From: Actinomycetes bacterium
GTDB lineage: Bacteria; Actinomycetota; Acidimicrobiia; Acidimicrobiales; Acidimicrobiaceae
Length of the DNA stretch: 19,413 nucleotides
Direction of reading: 5' to 3'
NCBI GenBank assembly: GCA_021844725.1
Contig: JAKBSX010000005.1
Span: forward strand, 1 to 19,413
The notes beneath the pieces are model-generated. The model saw only the letters and a list, made by a program, of their open reading frames with translations. It made no database searches and had not been told where the DNA came from. Positions within the stretch are counted from its first letter, which is position 1. Each line of letters opens with the position of its first letter. Both the position numbers and the translations under genes were made by a program. Shown here piece by piece: positions 8,321 to 13,576 of this stretch.

Positions 8321-8701
8321 GTTTCTTATGCTACCTTTTTGCCGTGACTTGTGCAATTTGTTATTCAATTTGAATTAGTAACAGTTATTCAATGAAGGAG
8401 TGATTCCTCTTAGAGTTTTGCCAATTGATTCACTTGCATATGCAGATCTGGCTTCGTCTTCAATTTCAAAATCGACTCTGTTATTACTCTCTTACTAAAG
8501 AAGTGACATTAGGTTCTCAGTTGTCACCGGCCATGTGCTCGGACTAACAAGTCTTGTCAATAAGTGAAGTGGACCCCAATATCTGGGCAGGGTGCTAAGT
8601 GCTAATCCATCATGTACGCAGTAAGAAAACTGTGCCCAGTTTCCGATAAAGTATTGAGCATGGAAAACTTCCGGCTGAGCGCACAGGAAAGGTATATAGG
8701 T
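8321..8701. other. Intergenic region between mrr and the lipoprotein gene
   Basis: A divergent intergenic region. It contains a third, weaker relative of the GTGGACCCC repeat at 8565-8580 and the second copy of the recurrent 5' element at 8615-8709. I see nothing coding in the AT-rich part at 8340-8560. Confidence 0.5.
8565..8580 (+). repeat. Related repeat C (TGAAGTGGACCCCAAT)
   Basis: Shares the GTGGACCCCA core of direct repeats A and B in the same orientation, on the far side of mrr. It could be an eroded end of the same mobile element. Confidence 0.4.
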
Positions 8702-8709
8702 ATGAAACT
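8615..8709 (+). repeat. Recurrent 5' element, copy 2 (drives the lipoprotein gene)
   Basis: A 95-bp unit aligning end to end with 2894-2989. It includes AGTTTCCGATAAAGTATT, ACTTCCGGCTGAGCGCACAG, the ribosome-binding site AGGAAAGG and ATG at 8702. It probably acts as the promoter or 5' untranslated region of the lipoprotein gene. Confidence 0.75.
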
Positions 8710-9763
8710 AAAACTAGCAAAACCAGTAATAGCAATAGCAGTAGCAGGGTTGGCACTTGCGGCGTGTAGTTCAGCGCCAAAACCCGCCGTGCATACACAC
8801 AAGTCGCATCAGGCCAAGACGACAGGTCTGACCTGTCCCGCACATGCGACCTGTCCGTCTGTTCCGAACGCACAGCTCTGGGCGCAATCGTCCAATACGC
8901 CAAGCGGTTCGTATCTTGGCGAGGTGTACGTGCAGGGCTTGCCGAGTACTCCAAGCAACCCGAGCATCAACAAGTTCACCCTTCGTTTTGCTGCATTGGA
9001 GAAGGATGTAAACGAATCACCCGTTCCTGTAGCAACAAAGTATTCTTATACCTCATCTTCAACAATGGCCTCTCAGTTTGATACAGCAGATACAGCAGCG
9101 TTGAATGCACTTGAGGCTGCATGGTACTTGAATACCCCAGGTACCTATCCAGTGCTGGCCGGTCACTGGCCTACCTACCCAGCCTTTACGGGGTGGGTAT
9201 CGCAGTGGATGGACCCGAAGTCGCCGTGGTTTGAGGATGTGGCGGACAACTTCAACCACCTGGGGTGTGAAACCTACTATAGCCATGTTGACTTGGGTAC
9301 AGCGCAACTGGACTGCTACACAAGCGGACAGTACAAGGGGGACGAGGGGCAGGCAGGAAATTACACGTCCGATGCAGTCTATTCGGCTGGCGTAATGCTC
9401 TCTGTGCCAACAGTACACCATGCAACCTATGTTCAGGTGGTGAATGGCCAGATCACAAAGGCGTGGATACCATATAAAGTGGCAGATGCCAGGACGGGTG
9501 TCGTAGGTAATATGATTGTTGAGTTCTGGACATATATTACGATGATAAATGATCACGGCAATTGGGTGGTTTGGCAGCCCACATATCTGTCTTCGTCCAC
9601 GTTTCCTGATTTCGAGGCAGTAGATGCGTGGACGTGCCCGACCTCTGTCGTGACTACGTTTAATGCACAGAGCGCACTTGCGACTGCGTTGTCGTATCGT
9701 GCAATGGCAGTGCCCGCTGGATGCTCCAACTCTAATAAAACACCAGAGTTGCCGTTTGGGTAA
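8702..9763 (+). CDS. Secreted lipoprotein of unknown function
   Basis: A 353-aa protein with a clear lipoprotein signal: MKLKLAKPVIAIAVAGLALAAC with lipobox LAAC (Cys22), followed by a Ser/Pro/His/Lys-rich tether. It should be lipid-anchored on the outer face of the membrane. The mature part has regular beta-rich segments, several Cys (CETYYSHVDLGTAQLDCY, CPTSVV, AGCSNSN) and the stretch VEFWTYITMINDHGNWVVWQP. I recognise no family. ATG 8702 is chosen over the in-frame ATG at 8612 because the signal peptide begins here and AGGAAAGG lies upstream; the 30 extra codons would translate the recurrent 5' element. A strong terminator follows at 9789, so it is probably transcribed apart from the pilin-like operon. 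The link to the pilin-like genes is by position only. Confidence 0.85.
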   Translation: MKLKLAKPVIAIAVAGLALAACSSAPKPAVHTHKSHQAKTTGLTCPAHATCPSVPNAQLWAQSSNTPSGSYLGEVYVQGLPSTPSNPSINKFTLRFAALEKDVNESPVPVATKYSYTSSSTMASQFDTADTAALNALEAAWYLNTPGTYPVLAGHWPTYPAFTGWVSQWMDPKSPWFEDVADNFNHLGCETYYSHVDLGTAQLDCYTSGQYKGDEGQAGNYTSDAVYSAGVMLSVPTVHHATYVQVVNGQITKAWIPYKVADARTGVVGNMIVEFWTYITMINDHGNWVVWQPTYLSSSTFPDFEAVDAWTCPTSVVTTFNAQSALATALSYRAMAVPAGCSNSNKTPELPFG

Positions 9764-9788
9764 CTTTGCCTAGATGGTTCACACCCAG

Positions 9789-9822
9789 ATATCCCCCTGA
9801 ACTTCCAGGGGGATATATTTTT
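9789..9822 (+). terminator. Rho-independent terminator after the lipoprotein gene
   Basis: A perfect 11-bp stem, ATATCCCCCTG (9789-9799) and CAGGGGGATAT (9806-9816), closes a six-base loop (AACTTC) and is followed by ATTTTT. It separates the lipoprotein transcript from the secreted-protein/TadE operon. Confidence 0.93.
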
Positions 9823-9869
9823 GTGCCTGCCATACTAAATCTGAACAACTTTCCGATGACTAGATAGAT

Positions 9870-9874
9870 GGAGG
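9870..9874 (+). promoter_or_regulatory. Ribosome-binding site GGAGG of the secreted-protein gene
   Basis: GGAGG lies seven bases before ATG 9882, a strong site that fixes the start. No confident -35/-10 pair is visible in the short 9823-9869 gap that must hold the promoter. Confidence 0.8.
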
Positions 9875-9881
9875 TATCAGG

Positions 9882-11552
9882 ATGAAACAATTAATTAGGT
9901 TCACATTAGGTGTGGCTATTGCGTTGGCAGCAACAGTGACGATGGCACCAGAGGCAGCGTATGCTGCACAGCACACGCATGTCATTCTGGCACCAGGTGG
10001 GTCATCTCAAACGACGATAACGACTCCATCGTCGGGGACAGTTACCAGTAACTCAGGTAATGGCAGCGGCACATTTGGCACCAATGGTTACGCAAGCAAT
10101 ACGGGTAACCCCCCATCAGGCTCGGGCGGTGGTCTTTCCACCCCTCCATCTCCCGGTACTCCCCCACAAACTACGACAGTGAATTGGCTGGTTTCTCAAC
10201 CAACTAGTGGACCACCACAACCAAGTTGCTGGTATGACTCTGCTGCCCAGCTTGGTGGCCCTTATGCTCATTCCGTGATTATGGTTTTAGTTTGTCAAGG
10301 CATTACCGTACAGGCATGCTTAAATGGTTCATCTGTATGTGCTAATATAGATATGCCCTCTTGTCCATCAGGCAGTGTTCCCGTGGGTGGTGTATTTAAG
10401 ACCAGTGTAGGATATCAGCTCGGTTGTAAGTTTTCTGGTACTAATCCAACTTCAGGCTATCAGACTAGCTGGACTATAGGCGTACCGGGTGATGGCGGTA
10501 CTGTCTGTGTGACTGCCTGGCGAGTTGTGTTTCAGGGCCAGACACAGACCCTAACAGATGGCGGTAACTGCTATACCAGTCCACCAATCGTCAACTACAA
10601 ATACATCTGTGGCGTACAACCAACATATAATATCTCTGCAGAGGTAACTGCACCAGGAGGAAGCCCACTTACAATATACTCACATTTTACACAAAACGGA
10701 TACAGTTTCACGGTTACTGCGGAGAATTTTCCGCAGTGGTTTCCTGTGTCGTCAGGTACAATGCCAGGTCCAGCAAGTTGTCCTAATAGTACTTGGAACT
10801 CTCCTCCGTCAGGTATCAAGGTAACGACAACAGTGGCTGCTGGGTCAGGAGGGGGAATCCTGCCAAATGGGGACATACAGGCATTAGGCGAGCCCATCCA
10901 CATAGACTATACACCTACTCTTTATGGTGGGCACCTGATATTAAACACGGGCGTGTCATGTGCATCACTTACAACAGATGAGTACTACCATAAGTGGCTG
11001 TGGGTTACGGGCGGTGGAAATACTAGTCTACAATACCAGCGGGCAAGCAATGGCAAAATGTACCATCTCATAGATGGAATGTCTGTCCTGCCATACAACG
11101 CTAGCATCACTGGTGACGGAACAGCTGATGGGGGACAAGCGTGTCAGGCAACCCTACACATACATGGTCCTACCCCACCAGGCGCACCATACATAGTTCA
11201 GGCAGATCCGCAATTTACTTATACATACGGTATTTTACATATTAACCTAGCCACCACTTTTGCTGGATTGGCAGCAGTTTCACAACAGATTACTGGAAGT
11301 GGTACGTTCCCCGAGAATGTACCGTGTACAAAGCACGTAGATATAAATGGCCACAAAACGGTGATCCATACAACCTGTCTACAAGATGTGACGCGTACTG
11401 ACAGCATTACGTTTTCTACCTTACAGGCAGATAGCGTGAGTTCGGTGTTAACGCAAACAACCAATACTCACACAGTTACAATCCACTCGCCCCAGGTAAA
11501 CCAGAATACGTTCAGTGCTGAAAGACCATACATCAAGTCGCAGAGTTACTGA
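9882..11552 (+). CDS. Large secreted Thr/Ser/Gly/Pro-rich protein, first gene of a TadE/TadG operon
   Basis: A 556-aa protein with a Sec signal peptide (MKQLIRFTLGVAIALAA..., likely cut after AYAA near residue 29). A low-complexity Thr/Ser/Gly/Pro segment (~35-105) follows, then a Cys-containing beta-rich body with repeated pairs (CWYDS, VCQGITVQAC, VCANIDMPSC, YQLGCKF, GNCYTSPP, KYICGVQP). I recognise no domain. It is probably a surface or pilus-associated protein. The stop TGA (11550-11552) nearly touches the ATG of the next gene, so it is co-transcribed with the three pilin-type genes. Two spacers of the downstream CRISPR array match this gene (10545-10577 and 11173-11205) with mostly synonymous differences, so a close homologue exists on some invading element or in a related strain. 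Confidence 0.85.
   Translation: MKQLIRFTLGVAIALAATVTMAPEAAYAAQHTHVILAPGGSSQTTITTPSSGTVTSNSGNGSGTFGTNGYASNTGNPPSGSGGGLSTPPSPGTPPQTTTVNWLVSQPTSGPPQPSCWYDSAAQLGGPYAHSVIMVLVCQGITVQACLNGSSVCANIDMPSCPSGSVPVGGVFKTSVGYQLGCKFSGTNPTSGYQTSWTIGVPGDGGTVCVTAWRVVFQGQTQTLTDGGNCYTSPPIVNYKYICGVQPTYNISAEVTAPGGSPLTIYSHFTQNGYSFTVTAENFPQWFPVSSGTMPGPASCPNSTWNSPPSGIKVTTTVAAGSGGGILPNGDIQALGEPIHIDYTPTLYGGHLILNTGVSCASLTTDEYYHKWLWVTGGGNTSLQYQRASNGKMYHLIDGMSVLPYNASITGDGTADGGQACQATLHIHGPTPPGAPYIVQADPQFTYTYGILHINLATTFAGLAAVSQQITGSGTFPENVPCTKHVDINGHKTVIHTTCLQDVTRTDSITFSTLQADSVSSVLTQTTNTHTVTIHSPQVNQNTFSAERPYIKSQSY
10545..10577 (-). other. Protospacer-like match to spacers 4 and 6
   Basis: 28 of 33 bases match the spacer at 13020-13052 and its identical copy at 13142-13174, in reverse complement. 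The frame reads QTLTDGGNCYT here and QTLTDGGNCYV in the spacer; three mismatches are silent third positions and two fall in one Thr/Val codon. In crRNA numbering the mismatches are at positions 2, 3, 7, 13 and 31. The adjacent triplet on the protospacer strand is CTG, not AAG. Confidence 0.9.
11173..11205 (-). other. Protospacer-like match to spacer 5
   Basis: 28 of 33 bases match the spacer at 13081-13113 in reverse complement. The fully covered codons, encoding PPGAPYIVQA, differ only at four silent third positions; the fifth mismatch is in the next, partly covered codon. Mismatches are at crRNA positions 1, 2, 5, 8 and 20, mostly in the seed. Confidence 0.9.
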
Positions 11553-11553
11553 G

Positions 11554-11976
11554 ATGCGTAAATGTAGCGAGGATGGGCAGTCTTTGGTGGAGTTTGCTAT
11601 AGTAGCACCCGTCTTCTTCCTGCTCATCTTCGCTATCTTTCAGTTCGGTTGGCAGATGCATGCACAGAATATCACTTACGAGGCTGCCCGTGCTGCTGTG
11701 GCGGCAGAGGTACAGGCAAACTGCCAGGGTGGAAACATTGGACTGGCAGCAGCACAGCAGGTATTTAAGAATTCGGGCATATCCCCAAACGCCATCGAAA
11801 GTGTATACCCTGGGAGCGTCTGCCAGACCCTAATAAGTACCTATGGGGCTTCATCCCTTCAGGAGGTTCTGGTCACAGTAGTTGCCAAGGCACAGAATAT
11901 GGCACCCGTGCTGGGACTGCCAACATTTACCGGTCATATTACGGCTGAAGCTACCCTACCCTTGGAGATTAAGTGA
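11554..11976 (+). CDS. TadE-like pilin-type membrane protein
   Basis: A 140-aa protein starting MRKCSEDGQSLVEFAIVAP, with the TadE signature G-Q-S-L-V-E-F before a single hydrophobic segment (about residues 14-33, VEFAIVAPVFFLLIFAIFQF). It is followed by AQNITYEAARAAVAAEVQ, the conserved helical stretch of minor pseudopilins. TadE-type proteins are minor components of Tad/Flp pili or of related secretion machines. ATG 11554 is chosen over the frame's earlier opening at 11515, as the family starts here and it lies one base after the previous stop, implying translational coupling. The stop overlaps the next gene's GTG. No tadA, tadB or tadC motor gene is in the window. Confidence 0.85.
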   Translation: MRKCSEDGQSLVEFAIVAPVFFLLIFAIFQFGWQMHAQNITYEAARAAVAAEVQANCQGGNIGLAAAQQVFKNSGISPNAIESVYPGSVCQTLISTYGASSLQEVLVTVVAKAQNMAPVLGLPTFTGHITAEATLPLEIK

Positions 11977-12440
11977 TAAAGAAGCGCGACGAATCCGGCC
12001 AGGCGATAGTAGAACTTGCAATAATACTGCCACTGCTTATTCTGTTGGTCGCTGGCTTTCTACAAATATATATAGATATCCATGCCTCTGATGTGGCATC
12101 CCAGGCGGCACGAGCAGCAGCACGGATGATATCCGCAGAGGGGTATGCCGATCAAGGCTTAGTTCAGCAGGTGGTTGAGAGGACATTCAACCACGCCGAC
12201 GTCAGCATGCAGCCATCCGGGTTCAGCGTAGCAGGGGGTGGTTGTTCAACAGGTGGAACTGAGTACACTATTACAGTTAAGACAACTCCGCCCAATCTGG
12301 TTCCATTTATCGGGAACTTTATAAAGAGCACGCTTGACCCTACGATCACAGAGCAGGCAGCAGCGTTTAGCGGCCAGGACTGGCAAAGTGGGCTTCCTGG
12401 GCCTACCTCCGTGCAGAGAGGAAGTGCCATACCGTGTTAA
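11973..12440 (+). CDS. Second TadE-like pilin-type membrane protein
   Basis: A 155-aa protein starting at GTG, overlapping the preceding TGA by four bases (GTGA). The N-terminus has DESGQAIVELAIILP and a hydrophobic segment (VELAIILPLLILLVAGFLQI), the TadE signature, then DVASQAARAAARMI. The mature part has a Cys in GGGCSTGG and one near the end (IPC). It is probably assembled with its neighbours into a pilus-like fibre or surface complex. The stop is created inside a tandem 12-bp duplication at 12429-12452 that also provides the next start codon. Confidence 0.85.
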   Translation: MIKKRDESGQAIVELAIILPLLILLVAGFLQIYIDIHASDVASQAARAAARMISAEGYADQGLVQQVVERTFNHADVSMQPSGFSVAGGGCSTGGTEYTITVKTTPPNLVPFIGNFIKSTLDPTITEQAAAFSGQDWQSGLPGPTSVQRGSAIPC

Positions 12441-12452
12441 ATACCGTGTTAA
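12429..12452 (+). repeat. Tandem 12-bp duplication at a gene junction
   Basis: ATACCGTGTTAA occurs twice back to back (12429-12440 and 12441-12452). Each copy offers a GTG start (12434, 12446) and a TAA. The first copy supplies the TAA stop of the upstream gene (12438-12440) and a GTG overlapping it. The duplication adds four codons to the next gene without a frame change. Confidence 0.9.
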
Positions 12453-12805
12453 ATCGCGATGAGAGGGGACAGACGCTTATTCTCATAGCAATTGTGATGA
12501 CTGTGCTCATCATGTTTACTGGTTTCATCGTAGATGTATCCATGCTCTATCACGACAAGTCCCAACTTGACGCTGCAACATCCTTGGCTGCATCGTCAGG
12601 AGCAGCCAACGCCAACGGTGGCTGTAATACATCAAATGCAATAAGTTCGCTTAAGGTGACGGAGCCTGGCGCTACGGCCAGTGCTTCTCCCAGTGGATCG
12701 GGGTGTACTGTGACAGCATCAAAAACTTTCCCGATCTTCTTTAATGGGTTCCTTGGCGGCGCACCAACCATTACGCTACATTCTACTGCCAGTTCGGGCG
12801 GGTAG
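12434..12805 (+). CDS. TadG-like pilus-associated membrane protein
   Basis: A 123-aa protein (119 from the alternative GTG 12446) with NRDERGQTLILIAIVMTVLI and FTGFIVDVSMLYHDKSQLDAA, the N-terminal pattern of TadG-like proteins: a GQ motif, one membrane helix, and a D-x-S/G plus Q-L-D-A-A region. A short periplasmic/outer part has two Cys (GGCNTS, GSGCTV). The gene lacks the long C-terminal domain of classical TadG. Spacer 1 of the CRISPR array matches positions 12645-12674. The TAG stop (12803-12805) lies six bases before the first CRISPR repeat, with no terminator between, so transcription of this operon may run into the array. Confidence 0.8.
   Translation: MLNTVLNRDERGQTLILIAIVMTVLIMFTGFIVDVSMLYHDKSQLDAATSLAASSGAANANGGCNTSNAISSLKVTEPGATASASPSGSGCTVTASKTFPIFFNGFLGGAPTITLHSTASSGG
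12645..12674 (+). other. Protospacer-like match to spacer 1, with an AAG flank
   Basis: 25 of 30 bases match the spacer at 12840-12869. The segment encodes SLKVTEPGA here and SLGVTEPGA in the spacer: two silent changes plus one Lys/Gly codon with three changes. The triplet at 12643-12645 is AAG, the canonical type I-E PAM, with its G being the first base of the match. This supports both the match and the array orientation. Confidence 0.9.
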
Positions 12806-12811
12806 GTTTGT

Positions 12812-13318
12812 GTCTTCCCCACGCATGTGGGGGTGTCCCGTTCGCTCGGCGTAACGGAGCCTGGCGCTAGTCTTCCCCACGCATGTGGGGGTGTCCCTGA
12901 GCAGAGTGCCATCTGATGCTTCAGGGAGGCGTCTTCCCCACGCATGTGGGGGTGTTCCGTCGGGGTCTGTTAACAGGTCCTCGCCAACCTCGTCTTCCCC
13001 ACGCATGTGGGGGTGTTCCGACATAACAGTTGCCGCCATCTGTTAGGGTTTGGTCTTCCCCACGCATGTGGGGGTGTTCCTCGCTTGGACTATGTATGGA
13101 GCGCCTGGTGGGGGTCTTCCCCACGCATGTGGGGGTGTTCCGACATAACAGTTGCCGCCATCTGTTAGGGTTTGGTCTTCCCCACGCATGTGGGGGTGTT
13201 CCGTTGGTGTGGTGCCGGTAGCACTGGCAGTGCCAGTCTTCCCCACGCATGTGGGGGTGTTCCGTTGGTGTGGTGCCGGTAGCACTGGCAGTGCCAGTCT
13301 TCCCCACGCATGTGAGGG
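12812..13318 (+). CRISPR. Type I-E CRISPR array, nine repeats, eight spacers (six distinct)
   Basis: The 28-bp repeats contain the palindromic core CCCCACGCATGTGGGG (6-bp stem CCCCAC/GTGGGG, loop GCAT) and end in GTGTTCC. They start at 12812, 12870, 12931, 12992, 13053, 13114, 13175, 13236 and 13297. Repeats 1 and 2 end GTGTCCC; repeat 9 is cut after about 22 bases (GTGAGGGCG). Spacers are 33 bases except spacer 1 (30). Spacer 4 equals spacer 6, and spacer 7 equals spacer 8. The GTGTTCC handle and the AAG flank of spacer 1's target place transcription on the plus strand, with the 5' end as the newest side. The same variant in repeats 1 and 2 fits copying of the first repeat during acquisition. 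No AT-rich leader precedes the array; the TadG-like gene abuts it. Minus-strand frames across it are repeat artefacts. Confidence 0.97.
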
Positions 13319-13319
13319 C

Positions 13320-13365
13320 GAAAAACTTCCGGCTGAGCGCACAGGGCAGGCATATAGGTATGAAA
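13320..13365 (+). repeat. Recurrent 5' element, copy 3 (3' half only), fused to the CRISPR array
   Basis: AAAACTTCCGGCTGAGCGCACAGG and CATATAGGTATGAAA match the downstream half of copies 1 and 2, with about three differences around the ribosome-binding site (GGGCAGG instead of GGAAAGG). The upstream half is missing: the sequence passes directly from the truncated ninth CRISPR repeat into the element at about 13319. Confidence 0.75.
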
Positions 13366-13551
13366 TCAGAGCCACGTACATGGTTGACAGCGGATGAAGC
13401 AGCGAAACACCTTAAGGTCTCCAAAGCAGCGATCCGCAAGTGGACCAGGTTCGGTAAAATCCCCCATCACATAATCGGTCAGGGTAATAGAACGGTACGG
13501 TACGAATTGACCGAATTGGACGAGTGGGCGCTGAGAGGCAGGAATAAGTGA
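13360..13551 (+). CDS. Small MerR/excisionase-type helix-turn-helix protein
   Basis: A 63-aa protein beginning MKSEPRTWLTADEAAKHLKVSKAAIRKW. LTADEAAKHLKVSKAAIRKWTRFGKIP is the classic helix-turn-helix of the HTH_17/excisionase family, followed by the wing GNRTVRYELTELDEWAL. Such proteins bind DNA as recombination directionality factors or small regulators. ATG 13360 lies in the third copy of the recurrent 5' element, at the same place as the lipoprotein start in copy 2, which supports this start over upstream in-frame codons inside the CRISPR array. It ends 25 bases before cas3 in the same direction, so it may regulate or be co-transcribed with the cas operon. An excisionase left from a mobile element is the alternative. 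Confidence 0.8.
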   Translation: MKSEPRTWLTADEAAKHLKVSKAAIRKWTRFGKIPHHIIGQGNRTVRYELTELDEWALRGRNK

Positions 13552-13576
13552 TACACCCCCATTGTAAGATTATCTC

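Noticed and set aside
8612..8701. Upstream in-frame ATG at 8612 for the lipoprotein gene
   Set aside because: It would place 30 non-signal residues before a perfect lipoprotein signal peptide and translate the recurrent 5' element; ATG 8702 has the ribosome-binding site.
8640..8702. Possible attenuator in the recurrent element, with TTTCC/GGAAA segments that could alternately pair and hide the ribosome-binding site
   Set aside because: Copy 1 has CTTCT instead of CTTCC and copy 3 has GGGCAGG instead of GGAAAGG; the pairing is not preserved and no compensating change is seen.
8920..8940. Possible match of spacer 3 to the lipoprotein gene (shared TTGGCGAGG)
   Set aside because: Nine bases only, with no extension on either side; expected by chance.
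12668..12700. Possible match of spacer 7/8 to the TadG-like gene (shared GCCAGTGCT; peptides with TASA in both)
   Set aside because: Only a nine-base exact core; the rest aligns poorly and needs a codon gap. It could be a more distant homologue, but this is not supportable here.
12550..13439. Several long minus- and plus-strand frames across the CRISPR array, with repeating peptides such as HPHMRGED and NTPTCVGKT
   Set aside because: These are translations of CRISPR repeats and spacers; the periodicity is that of the array and no ribosome-binding sites support them.
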